Origin: Laetiporus sulphureus 93-53
Lineage: Eukaryota; Basidiomycota; Agaricomycetes; Polyporales; Laetiporaceae
Direction of reading: 5' to 3'
Assembly: GCF_001632365.1 (NCBI RefSeq)
Contig: NW_024468511.1
Coordinates: 58,631 to 100,998 of the forward strand
DNA length: 42,368 nucleotides
A model generated the notes under the pieces. That model worked only from the letters and a program-made list of their open reading frames with translations, ran no database searches and had not been told where the DNA came from. The stretch's first letter is position 1, and every line of letters begins with the position of its first letter. A program made the position numbers and the translations under genes. Shown piece after piece: positions 1 through 11,190 of this stretch.

Positions 1-2
1 CG

Positions 3-353
3 TCGCCAACAGCGACGCACCAGCCAGCACGTTCGCCGCTATCGCCATCCCGCCCATTCAGTCTCAACGTCTCTCCTCCCCTCCTGCGCGGGCGAGGACC
101 CACATCCATTGGTTCCAGCCATTCGTCTCCCGCTCGCGCCCAGCCCAATAGACGCACGCCTCGGCCCATCGCTCCATTTCGTTCACGAGCAGCAGACCCT
201 GCGAACGGAATATCGCACCCCGTTATGTGTCCGCGGTATCTAGGTTCATCATCGACCTTGGAAGCTGCTCTTGTCTTCCAATCGGACGCCTATTACCCGA
301 GAGATGCTCCAATTTTCGTTCGGGTGCAGGCACAAGCCCGGCGAATCTGAAAG
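3..353 (+). CDS. Possible 3' end of a Ser/Pro/Arg-rich protein, cut by the window edge
   Basis: The third forward frame stays open from the window edge to a TGA at 351-353, about 116 codons. The translation is rich in Ser, Pro, Arg and Ala, like the disordered tails of many fungal proteins. Base composition supports it weakly: this stretch is clearly GC-richer than the 4 kb that follow. No domain is recognisable, the start lies outside the window, and an intron could change the end, because a donor-like GTGCGT sits shortly after the stop. In GC-rich DNA an open frame of this length can arise by chance, so this is only a candidate. Confidence 0.25.
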
Positions 354-2527
354 ATATTGGAAAAGTGCGTAGGAGGCTGGGCTTCGAGACACGGAAGCAG
401 ACGGCGGCGGGCGGACCATGGTCATGAATCGACTGGTGACCACCTCTTCTGACGGGCTCGCTCCCGTCGCGCGGTGATTATCTTCCTGCATTGGACCTTG
501 GGTGGAAGATCCCGCTGGGTTTCCTCAGTCGTGGAGAAGCCGGCTCCGCCTCGCCTATGTCTCGTCTCTTTCTCTTTGCTCTCATGTGCCTGACTCAGTT
601 ATGCCTGCTCTCGGACTTTCGTTCAACATCGTTGGCCTTACACCTCTGCTCGCTCACTCGTCACAAATCCAAGCATTTTTCCTCGTTATCTCCATTTGGT
701 GATATTATATTTTCGACATCCGGCAACGGCCTACTCTCTATTGTCTGCTATGCTACGATGGAGCGCAACTCAGCAATGTCGGCCTCCAGCATACCATTCC
801 ATTTTCAAACACCCCCTGCTGGTCTAAACAGCGCTCAGCTAGGATTTCCCTGCGGCACACCGGAGGTCGACCGGTATATCGATAACCAAATATATTATGA
901 ATGTGAACGACCACCAGATTGTCCTGTCCCCTTCCTCATTGCTCTATCCCGCGACTCCTCATGGCATCATTGTTCTGTTATTGATATTGTACAGGACGAT
1001 CTTGCCTCACGAGTGGCCAGATTCCAGCAGGCGTATTTCCAAAAGGTCGACACAATCGTTATTAGCTGGCTTCTTTCTACGCCGCCATGCAAAATAGCAC
1101 GACTTTCCGGACTGTTATCTCTACTCGTCTGTGGAGCGTCCTTGGAGTGTGCACATTGTATCCGATGAAGACACTATTCTATGTGTCATGGTGGCACATT
1201 GGCGGAGTCTTTTACATCTCAAGAGGCAGTCTTCATATGACTGTGTTTGTTAAGACACTCACCCTTCAGGGTCCACGGGCCCCTTGTGTACAGAGGATAT
1301 ATCCCGTCTGAAGCATGCGGATGTGTCACAGACCATTGAGTATCACACGATGCGTTATTCTCCGCCGACGAGGAGTGTTATCCGATCGATTGAAGTGCAT
1401 AGCGGACGGAACGATGAAAGAAGCGCGGATTGCAGGCCTCACGGGTGAACGGTGAGGCAAATTCTACAGGCTGCCTTTCACAATCGGTATAGACACGTCT
1501 CTAAGTTACTGACCGGTCTGCAATGCGAACATCATCTCCGGTAGGCTCAGCCATTGCACTGCTATCATGAATTGGCCCAATTTATTTTAGCGAATGAGTT
1601 AGGTGTATTACCTAAGCCGATGGCATGTGATGGGCGAGTATGGACGAAACTCAGAAGTCTACCATTCGCTATTCGTGTCCATGGCTAGGTGAAGTATGTA
1701 TAATTCCTCAGCTATGGCGAAGAGCCTCTGACGACTGTGTCATTTGTCAAGCCAACTCACACTTTCGTGGACTCTCTGGCCGGTGTGCACACGTTCAGGG
1801 TACGCCGGTTCCTGTTCATTCGATATAGTTCTCACCGCGCAGATCCCCCATAGCGGGCTTTGTTCACAGGTTCACGATGGAAGTTACACGCACTTCTCGA
1901 TGTGAGGCGTTTATGTAGTTGGCATCCTGTGAGTGCTCTATGTGCCGAGCCGGTGTGGTGTTCTCGCTGCCTCTGACAAATACGCCTTCTGTGTCCATGG
2001 ACGTTTGCGCGGTGCCCGAACATCACATGGTTAAGCAGGATTTGATGATATATGTTTGCAGTTGAGTTCTACATATTCACTTTTGCGATGCATTGCAAAT
2101 CAATCTTGCGCGCCTTATCTGTCTTGCGGAGGACGAAGTTCCATGCCGCTCATGCTCCCTGCCCGAGCCAGCTTACGGGATTCTGGCTCGAGTGGGCAGT
2201 GGTCTGCCCATTCTTTTCTCGATGACTGTCCCGCTGCATCTGTCACGTTTGTCAAAGAAGAGGCATATACTAGGCAGCTAACATGGGAGCTAATAGATGC
2301 TACCCAGCCAGGCAAAGAGAACCCCATATCTCGAAATGCAAGCTTACTTCGAGCTATTGGAGGAAGTAACCTATCTATCGCCTTCTGGTTTCTGATCGGG
2401 GTTGCATGGACCAGCACTACATTTGACTCGCAGGTCCGGTATGCCCCCTTCTCTCATGTCCACTTGCCGCCGTATATCTACCTTGCCATTTTCATCTGCC
2501 TTCGTCATCTCGCATTCTATTCCCAGC
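354..2527. other. Gene-poor stretch, no confident gene
   Basis: No recognisable protein family, RNA gene or repeat was found in these 2.2 kb on either strand. The longest frame is 557-1168 (+), listed separately. The last 70 bases before 2528 are pyrimidine-rich and contain TATATC, which looks like the leader and promoter of the small cysteine-rich gene downstream. Confidence 0.4.
557..1168 (+). CDS. Unrecognised 203-aa open reading frame, doubtful
   Basis: An uninterrupted frame runs from ATG at 557 to a stop at 1166-1168 (it is open from 491). The first 20 residues are hydrophobic with a basic residue at position 3 and resemble a signal peptide; the rest is Ser- and Cys-rich. An internal ATG at 758 would give a shorter product beginning MERNSAMS. 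No domain or relative is recognised and codon choice is not convincingly like the nearby confirmed genes. The length is more than expected by chance at about 50% GC, which is the only real argument for it. It could equally be part of a non-coding transcript or a decayed gene. Confidence 0.2.
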   Translation: MSRLFLFALMCLTQLCLLSDFRSTSLALHLCSLTRHKSKHFSSLSPFGDIIFSTSGNGLLSIVCYATMERNSAMSASSIPFHFQTPPAGLNSAQLGFPCGTPEVDRYIDNQIYYECERPPDCPVPFLIALSRDSSWHHCSVIDIVQDDLASRVARFQQAYFQKVDTIVISWLLSTPPCKIARLSGLLSLLVCGASLECAHCIR

Positions 2528-2953
2528 ATGTGCTACTACCTGTTCGCTTACACCGAGTACCGCTGCGGCCATCAACTCCTTGATCGCCGCCACATGGTGC
2601 GGATGGCCTGTGTATCGCGCATATATTATCTCGTGACTGAGTGGAATATCGTGTGTAGATAGACTGCAATCGCGTGACATGTCGGAGGAGCAGGCTCCAC
2701 AATGCGGATGCGCACGACTGCGCGAACGAGTGTACGGAGAGATTGTGTGTAGGAAGTGCTGACGGTCCCCCGTTGATGTTCTAACGCGCGCTGTAGGACG
2801 CTCCCTAACCAGTCACTTGTCATGCATCAACACCCGGAACAATGCAGCAACTGTCTAGGCACGGCTGGAGCTACGGCCAATGGCGCCAATCATTACGGCT
2901 CTGGTGACGGCGAGTCTGATTCAGGCGAGGAAGAGGAAGAGGAAGAGGAGTAG
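2528..2953 (+). CDS. Small cysteine/histidine-rich protein, three exons, acidic tail
   Basis: Exons 2528-2596, 2659-2744 and 2797-2953 join in phase to a 103-aa protein. The second intron (52 nt) has donor GTGTGT, a CTAAC branch-point match and acceptor TAG. The product starts MCYY and carries regularly spaced Cys and His: C2, C13-G-H15, C26, C31, H37, C44, C48, then H62, H64, C68 and C71. It ends in an acidic tail (DSG followed by eight Glu). The Cys/His spacing suggests metal binding, which is inference; there is no signal peptide, so a cytosolic or nuclear protein is more likely than a secreted effector. From memory, small basidiomycete hypothetical proteins beginning MCY with a CGH motif have this look, but no function is known to me. 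The ATG follows a CT-rich leader. The first acceptor (2658) was chosen because the alternative four bases later brings an immediate stop. Confidence 0.6.
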
Positions 2954-4943
2954 AGGTCGGAGGGGAGCTGCCCGAATTGCCATTGCGTATTGGCTGCAAA
3001 ACATGCAGTTGTACTTTTACCCCAGCGTTGAACATACGCGTACAGTTAACTCGTGAATATTTTTCTGGAGCTGCGCTTCTCTCAGTCCGATCCTATTTCG
3101 CGGCACAGGACCGTATGGCAGTTCCACCGCAGACTGTATGCTGGAGCAGTCGTAAGCCTTCAGTGTCCCTCCGTAGCCGCAATCGCTTCGTTTAACCGAC
3201 AATGATTTCATGTGCAGCCAGTTTTCGTGCAGAACATTGCTGGATGCACGCTGGGCATTGACTGACATTGGCGTCAAGAGATCAGCTTCTGTTCTGTATG
3301 GAATGCGCCGTAGCATACATGGAAATGCATTCACCTATCTCACTCTTACCTGAGAGCATCTATGATACCGGAGAAGCGACTGGATTGAAAGCCCAAAGGA
3401 AATAGGCCACATGCTGCTGGATGAGACTGATACTGTAGCCAGGAATACACCAGGCCTGCCTCGCCAACATGGCGACCAGCCGGAACCGATAGACGTCCGG
3501 GTACTATGGGAGCGCGCTGTCACTGCCCACCCGTCGCCACATGGGACGCCGCGTACGCATTGGCGGTCGCAAAATATGTACAGAGCTCCTGCGCAAACTG
3601 CGAACCTGGAAGAAGAGCTTTACCTGTGGTACGTTGAGCTGATCCTGCCCGATACAGCCGTAATGAATCTGATGTTTCTTGCATCGTTACCTCTGCACTC
3701 ACATTGCGCCGCCAGTGATCTTTCCTCCACGTATCTCGCGCACCGTGTCGGTTGTCCTTGTGATCATTGTGACGTTGGAGTTGCACAAGACATTCAGTGC
3801 AGCTCGAATCGCTCATCAAGCCAGCATGCATGGCTCTACCGCAGTGTTCCTGCTAAAGAATGGTGCGCACGTGGATTAGTGGTCGCCTGTAGCTGACGAC
3901 TCTAAATTTGAATGTCGTAAAAAGCAACCCACTGCTTCTCGTAAGTGGGTAACCATCGTCTGACTACTTGGTATTAGGAGGCTACTCGCCTTGAATATCC
4001 TTGACATCGTTCTCTGGACTAAACGGAGCCACCTAGAGAAGATACATGTGCCTTCCTGACAGATATCATCATGAGTAGCTTCATCACTTACGTGTTGATA
4101 CTTCCAGATGTCAGGAGTACGTACCGCATTCATCGGATTTTATCCATCGTGGCGTAAGTAAACATCGGACTCTTATGGGCAAATTGGGGGGGGGGGGGGG
4201 GGGGGGGGGGTAAGTTCTAATTCATCTCTAGTATCACTTCATCGATGATGATGACTCGCTTCATTCTGGACCTGCGCGAAATGTCACGAAGGTGTGGTGT
4301 ATCGCCCTCGGATTGCAACTTGGGTGCCCAAACGGCCATGCGAGACTCAGCCGCTGGCGGCGAACCGCTGTCTCGACTGGTGGGAGATCTCGGCGCCGAC
4401 TATCAGCAGAGTACGGAAGGAAAAGTCGAGGACCAGGCTGAGTGCCCTCATGAGACAGTCGTGTGAGTGGAGCCTCCCATAGCATGTCTGTTAATACGCT
4501 CTCCACGCTCGCAAGCACAGCTCACAAAGCAGATACCATTACGAAGCCTTCAATGCCTAATATTTCATCGCCGATTGCGATTGCAGATGCTCGATTTTAT
4601 TCGGAAACGTGATGGCGGTATCCTGCATATCACGGAGAATATTACGCCGCGTATGCCACATGGACACATCTCAGCATAGTCGGATAAAGACAACCCTCGA
4701 TTATCCTGCACGCTCGACGCGCACATAGGTAGTAAGTAAGACCGCCGTCAGCAACACAGCGCGTACACGATCCAGGTGTAATCCACAACAGATACGAGGA
4801 AATGCAGCAATGTCCAATGGGCATAGTATGAATGAGAGTGAGAGTTTGAGTTGAGTTGGTGAAATGCATGGAGACAAAAGAGCGAAAATGAAGTGCAGAC
4901 AAAAGATATCATCTGATGATGTGAGGCACTGAGCCGCAACTCG
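2954..4943. other. Gene-poor stretch downstream of the cysteine-rich gene
   Basis: No supported gene in these 2 kb. Frames up to 161 codons exist (for example 3411-3896, +) but show no domain and no coding-like composition. On the minus strand a short run near 3995-4040 reads like a spliced coding end, but no start could be tied to it. The stretch contains the poly-G tract at 4186-4210 and, at its right end, the 3' flank of XPT1. Confidence 0.4.
4186..4210. repeat. 25-nt poly-G homopolymer
   Basis: An uninterrupted run of 25 G residues in the assembled + strand, directly followed by GTAAGTTC. Such a run can form G-quadruplexes and is unstable in replication and hard to sequence, so its true length is uncertain. 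It lies in non-coding DNA. Confidence 0.95.
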
Positions 4944-7650
4944 TTATTTCTCCCATTGCGCCGGCGTACTCCATCGCCGATCTTGCCAATCCCGGAAGAT
5001 CTCCGCGACCTCCTCGTCGCCATTATATACATCGTCGTTGATGCACAGCAGCGTCAGCTGCTCATTCTCGTCCACCCGCCCCAACATCTCGCGTGCTTGG
5101 CCCGGGTCGTACAGACGCTCGAACATCGCTGGCGAGCTCCCTGAAGCATATGCGCGTCATCCGCGACGTCAATTATTTGAACATTATAGTGAGACGATAA
5201 AGCCACGCACCGATGACATATCGATACCGCTCGAGCAGCTTTTCTGTCCATGCACGCACATTGCGCTCTCCGCCCACCTGCATGGCGTCGCGCAGTGCGA
5301 AGGCGCCGTCCTCCCAGCGCTCGACCAGCGGCAGGTACGAGATCTCCGCGGCATCTTCAGATGCAGGCAGCTTTCCTGCGAGTGAAGCAAACGTGCGATC
5401 GGGGTCGGGCAGGAACACCGAGATGCCTAAGCGGCCGCTTGCGCGCACGAGCGCGGAGATCACTGATGATATAGACGGGATGTAAGCGGGATTATGAACA
5501 GTAACAAGGGCTTGCTGACGCACCGCAGTCGCCACACCGTGGATGCCGGAACGCGATGTTCTTGAAGACCTCGCTCGCACGTGTATGCCCTGCAAAGCAC
5601 TCATCGTAACTGATGACACACTGCGGTAGTGACCCCTCATTCACATCCGGAGTGAGCCTCGGTGGATCACCACCTGTGCCGTATGCATATCCATCCAAAG
5701 AAGCTGAGCGGGCGAAGCTTTCATGTCAGCAATCACCCGAAAAGGCGCATACATTGAGTGAAAAGAACGTTATAACTCACAGAATCGGTAGGAGGTTCTC
5801 CCCAGCGTGCCCACCCCGCTTGAACGCAACGTATCTTCCACCCTCTCCCTTACCAACGTTTCCCTATGCCCACTCCTCACAGCGATCTCCCGTCCAATCG
5901 GGCCTTCTCCATCCCACGCACCCCCGAGCTCCTCCCACGCCCTCCGCGCCTCAGGCACGCCCCAGTCATCCTCCATCCCGCCGACCCTCCCCACGACCCA
6001 TGCCCACAGCATCGCCTCCCTTGCGCGCTCCACGATGAAGTGCCCGTGGAGGAACATGGTATTGATGTCGACAGGCATGCCCGGACCAGCAGTCTCACGA
6101 AATAGATGCGACGCGCTCCGCGCAAAGGCAGATGTCCAGATGGCATTGGCCTCGAGGAGCAAGGCGCGTGAGACAATTTTGGCTTGGTGCATGACGTATG
6201 GGCGATGTCGCGCCCCGAACCGCTGGCCTGGAGAGAAGGTGTGAGGTAGGCAAGGATCGACACGAATGGTGGACGCACTGAGCATATAGTTGGTCTCGCC
6301 CATACCGCGCCACTCGCCCTCGGTTTCCTCGGTCGGACGCGTGGGCGGTATCCGCAAACCTGTGTCTAGGTGAAGCACAATGCCGTACGCTGCGCATGGG
6401 GACGTCAAGCAGGACTACAACGCCGAAGACAAGAGACGGGCGTACCAGACGTGAAGAACGTCGCAGGGGTGACGTCCGTGGCGAGGTAGTTGTCATCGTT
6501 CTGTCAGCATGCAGCGTTAGCATTAGAGAGCGCACAGACACCGCGGACGCACCATGTATATACTGCATGGATCAAAAGACCGTATGGATCAGTGCATGCA
6601 CGGGGGAAAACAAGAGGGCATCTTGCACTCACAAATAGTCCGCGACACCCGCCACGTGGCCCAGCTGCGTCTCGATCGCCAGACTTCAACGCAAAGTCAA
6701 TCTAAGCAGCACATCTCCCCGCCCGCAAAAATGGCGCACCTATTGAAATTCGTGCCCTGGTAATCTTCAAATATCTCTGCGTGATGCGCGATCTGCAGCG
6801 TCACGTCCCCGTCTCGCCACCCTGTGCGCATCTCCTTCGTCAGGTCGAGCCATTGTGGGATCTGGCCGAGGCGCCAGGAAGGAGGGAGCGCGATCGCAGG
6901 GAGGGAGAAATCGGAGGTGAGCAGGATGACCTTGCGGACATAGGGTCGGAAGTAGGTAAGAACGGAGCGCAGTGAATGCCGGAGCTCGTCATGGTCACTG
7001 TCGGCAGGATTGAGCTGACGCATGAGACATAGTGGTACTACTCACCGGTACAAGCGTTCCTCTCTACCAGTATCCGACGGCCGGAAAGGATCATCAGAAC
7101 TGAACTGCGCTTCCGCGTGTTTCTTTGCTTGGTGCAGAAGCGGGTCGGAGCCGTTCACCCACGTCCAGAGGAAGTCGAACTTGGGTGTTTCAGGAGCATA
7201 GCAGGGCGCGCCACTGGCAAAGTACTCATCACGACATGAGTCTGGAAGCGCGTGCGCCGGCTGCAGCGATGTGTATGGAGGTTTCGGTTCCGAGAAGACC
7301 TATAATAGGCCGTGAGCAGATGTGTCGTCAGGTCGCGTGCCGCAGCCACAACACAACAGCTGCGGTCGCATACAATGAACGCGAAGTACCTGGAATGGGA
7401 GGTAGGAGATGTTCAGTTCGAACAGGTCGTCGTAGTCAAGGTCGTCGTCATCATAGTCTGCAAAATAGCGGTGGAGGACGGCAAGGAGAGAAATTAGCGC
7501 GGCGGTGAAGAGAGCACCGAGCACGAGCCGGCGGCGGAGGCGCGGTGCAGACGTATGGTCAGCGGCCGCTGCTGGACCGCCGCTGAAGGGGAACTGGGAA
7601 AGCGGGAAATAGTCATAGTGTGGACGCGTAGGAAGGAAGCGGAATCTCAT
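4944..7650 (-). CDS. XPT1: Stealth-family xylosylphosphotransferase (XPT1-like)
   Basis: Eleven exons: 7650-7390, 7299-7046, 6997-6740, 6683-6633, 6562-6553, 6500-6446, 6389-6279, 6227-5781, 5703-5524, 5462-5211, 5140-4944. They join in phase to 691 aa. Residues 42-59 form one signal-anchor membrane segment, giving a type II Golgi-lumen topology. All four Stealth regions are present: CR1 with FLWTWVNGSDP (130-140); CR2 with RDHDELRHSLRS from 172 and the acidic YFIYMNDD ending at D281; CR3 with QRFGARHRPY from 335; and CR4 with CINDDV (659-664). Stealth enzymes transfer sugar-1-phosphate; the cryptococcal member Xpt1 moves xylose-phosphate onto mannose of secreted glycoproteins. Substrate here is inferred from the family. 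A 10-nt micro-exon (6562-6553) is needed to complete CR2. The start is the ATG just before the basic-hydrophobic anchor. It is followed upstream, after 256 bp, by the end of RRP6. Confidence 0.93.
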
Positions 7651-7906
7651 CGCATGGGTGAGGAAAGAAAGAAGACAGACAATACATCGGGGTGCACATA
7701 CTTGAGGTAAGCGACAGTTGAGCTTGGACACAAGTTGTGGGGCCGGCAGAACCGCAGCAGGCACGACTCTCGCGCTCATACACGCTCGTTATCAGATACA
7801 GAAATATGTGGAACTGGCGCCTTGCGCATCTCATTCAATAGCCCATCTGTGTGCAATGTTCCGAACACTCGTGTCGCTACATGCATCGCCGAACGCCTGT
7901 GCGCCG

Positions 7907-10900
7907 CTATCGAAATGTGCGCGACTGATTTCCGCTCTTCGGCTGGCTCAGAGCCTTCGGGGGCGCCGGGAACTCGCCGTATTGGTATCCTGCCGCACCT
8001 GCCATCCAACCATCGCATTTCACCCCACATCGCAACCATACTGCGGTCAGCAAGCAGATCTAGCCCAAAGGGAGCGCAGCGTTTACCTTTCATCTGGCGT
8101 GCTTTCTTTTTCTGCTTTTTCGTGCCGGCCTCTTCGGCCGCATCGCCATCAAAGCCCTCATCCAATATGTTTGACGCGGTGCTGTAGTCAAACGACTCCA
8201 CCTCGATCGCGGCAGTTCTCGGCGGAGCTCGCTTGCGCTTCTTCGCTCGCGCCTGGCCCACGACCACAATCGTGTCGTCCACGGTTTCCATCTTGGCACT
8301 TGTGCGCTGGGCCGCAGGTATAAACGGAATTTCCGCCTGGCCTTCAATTTGCGCAGATCCAGCTGCTTCCTCAACAGCCTCTACCATTTCGGCACCGGCT
8401 TTGCTCGGTATGGCGGCAAGCTTGGGCATTGTTGGCGCGATGACCAGCGTGCCGTGAATGCGTGCCACTACTTCTTGGAAGCGGCTCCCTCTTGCCGTTT
8501 CTGACGTTCGCTACAGTCCCCCAATCGCCACTGTTAGCGCCTGGGGCACATCTGTGCGCAACCAAGACGAGATGGCTCACCGATATGGAGGTCACACGCT
8601 CATCGAAGAGCGCACTTCTCGTCGCGGAGTACGACACCCGCACCTCTTCTTTGACACTGTCCCTCCCGCTCGTCGGTGCGAGGGTCGCGCCGAACAGCGA
8701 CGATGCCGATGCCGATGCGATGCTCGCCTTGTTCGTCGCTGCAGGTCGCACCTTGCGTGAGCCCTCGCCGCAACACCCAATAACAACGGACAGAATAAGC
8801 ACTGACCATGGGACCAAAGCGACGGCGCCGCCTTCACACTTGGCGGGCTTGGCACCGCAGCATCATCGTCGGCAATCGACTGCGGCATCTCGGCAACTCT
8901 TGCAGTGCTGATGGCCGTGTTCTCGAGCGCCGAGATGCCGGAAGAAAATTCGGCATCGCCGGAAATGGCAGGTGGCGAACCCGATGTGGATGGGGCAAGC
9001 GCCGATGCGACGGCGGTGCGGATGGCACCGAGCAGCTCCTTTGCGCGCCGCTGGACGACGGGCGGTACCGAGCGCAATGTGCGGAGCAGAGCTGCCATGT
9101 CGGCCGGTGGTTGCTCGGCGAGCACAAACAAGTAATGGTTTGCGAGCACATAGCTGAAGTGCAGGTCAGTTTGGGTCACGCGAGTAGCTGGTCAACTCAC
9201 CGAGTGCTCTCGTCCTCCACCCGCGCGACACGGTCTCGCCACGTGTGGACACAACGATAAACTGCGCGCTGCACGGCATACACGCTGTCCTTTACACCCT
9301 CGAGCTCGGCAGCAGCCATCAGCGCACCCTTGTTCCATTTGCGCGCGAGATTGTCCCAGCCGCCAGGCCCCGTGCCACCGGCGGCATCGTAACCTTCCTT
9401 CGCATATACTCGTAATGCTGTCGTTTCCGAGCGCGACAGTACTTCGCGAATGAGTGCTTGAGGGTCTGTTGTTGGGGCCCCGGATAGAGACGTCGACGCG
9501 GAAGGAGTCTCGGCACAAGACTGCGAGCTCGACAGGGACTGACCGCGGTCAAGTAGTGCATTGCGCAAGTTGTCAAAGATGAAGAGAAGGAAATGCGTAT
9601 CCGATCGTGCGTACGCAAGCATTTCTTCCGGCAGTGGGCTGCAAAGCATTCGTATACGAGCGATTAGTCAAATCAACCAAATGCTGAAGAATAGTTTCGC
9701 ACCGAATTCTCCAGTCGGCCAGTTGATACCGCTTGTCCGCAATAAAGTCGCAATACATCTCTAGCAAAGTGGCCAAGTTATGCCGGGGGAAATCTATCGT
9801 TCGGACGGGGCCTGTAAGTCATTGGAGGTCACAGGCCGATGAGAAGATCACGTACCCAGCACCTTCGAAGCATGATGGGTATCAAATAGATTCACGATGT
9901 ATAAATTAAAGTCCTGTTGGAGCCAAACAATATCACTCTCCGCACCATGCAAGACCTGCGAAGCAAGATCAATGTCATTCCACATGGCACAGACATTTCT
10001 CCTTGCCTTCACAATTCGCGGGTCCGTGAACACTTCATTTAACGCTTCCATGTCGTCCCGCAGGGCGAGCGTGTCCACGACCCAGTCCGCCTCACGCGTA
10101 CTGAGCTGCATCAGGCAAACAAATCCGCCGAACGTGCGATAGCTGTGATACTCGAGGTCGACCGCGATCTCGCGCGCGTCTCGCAGGCGCTCGAGCATGG
10201 CGGAGAAGTGCGCGGGTGTGTCGACCCACGTGAAGGGCGTCACATCGAAGGATGCAGGCGCGATAGGCTCCGCGGGAGCAAACATGTGCGAGGGATAAGG
10301 TGTGTGTGTGATCTCATAGCGATATGGATGCAAGCTGCGATTCGAGGGATGAGTAAGGGAGTTCAGGGGAGTGTGGACAGTGTACGCACGCGCTCGGCAC
10401 GGAGAGCTCGTCCCCTTCGCCATCCATATCAACATCGATTGCATCGTTGAGATTGTATCCCAGGGGTACTTGCGCATGGTACTTGTGCTGCAGCGTCGGC
10501 TGCCATATCGTATGAGGACTGTTGTCGACTTTTCGGGCGAAGCGAAGCTGAGGCTTCGGTAGGTGCGAGGCATGCTGCAGTGCCGGGTCAAGTCGGCCTT
10601 TTGGTGGAATTTTTGCCTTTTTCTGCGCGATAGAAGGTGGCAGGGTTAACAATAGGACAAGAGATAGTCAGAGCAGGAGACCGGACACGTACCTTCTGCA
10701 TAGTGGTCGGCGTGGGGTTCACGGCAATCGCAGGAGGCTTGGTGCGTCCCAGAACCTCATCCAGGCAAATATCCTGCAAGAAACATAACGGGAACGTATC
10801 AGACACGAGCTCCTGACGAGCAGCCCAACATGCAAGTAGAGCATTCCTTACTGCACGCTCCAGCAGCTGGTCCATCGGGTCTACGACCAGTGCGCGAAAA

Positions 10901-11190
10901 TCATCAAGCACGTCCTCCGCGCTTTCCAAACGAGCTTTTCCCTTGCTTTTAGCATTGCTCCCGTGCACGGACGCAGCAAGGGCGAGGAGGCGGTTCGTGA
11001 GCGAGAGTACGCGTGCGGAGCAAGCGTCGAGCTCCCGTCCGAAGGCGCGGTCGATCGTGCGGTGAAAAGAGATGTCAGCAGGGAGCTGGGCACCGCGCTT
11101 CGTTGCGGTAAGTGCGACGGTTTGGAGGGAATTATTGTAGTCGTTGAAAGAGGCCGGAGTGAACGGGGAGGAGGATGAAGACTCGGCCAT
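7907..11190 (-). CDS. RRP6: Nuclear exosome 3'-5' exoribonuclease RRP6 (EXOSC10)
   Basis: Eleven exons: 11190-10852, 10773-10693, 10622-10390, 10334-10007, 9955-9856, 9811-9703, 9638-9201, 9153-8807, 8738-8581, 8510-8087, 7989-7907; 879 aa. The N-terminal PMC2NT-like region (about 10-110) binds the Rrp47 partner in this family. The DEDD-Y exonuclease follows: VDLEYHSY with D277 and E279, HGAESD with D335, and Y406-x3-D410 in [13 protein letters not shown]. An HRDC region covers about 470-580. The C-terminus is Lys/Arg-rich (nuclear signal) and ends in a YGEFPAPPK...SRTFR tail typical of fungal Rrp6. It degrades and trims rRNA, snoRNA and aberrant nuclear transcripts. The intron 10006-9956 is GC-AG and 51 nt without a stop; the intron 10851-10774 is 78 nt and also stop-free, so both can be mistaken for coding sequence. 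All phases close. It is divergent from the DHHC gene (446 bp between starts). Confidence 0.96.

Noticed and set aside
2056..2583. 175-aa open frame on +
   Set aside because: Its end overlaps the first exon of the better-supported Cys-rich gene in another frame, and no family is recognised.
3411..3896. 161-aa open frame on +
   Set aside because: No domain, no start context and no relative recognised; composition is unlike the confirmed genes.
5770..6408. 212-aa single frame on - as a separate gene
   Set aside because: It is XPT1 coding sequence with a 51-nt intron (6278-6228) read through; splicing restores the Stealth CR3 motif.
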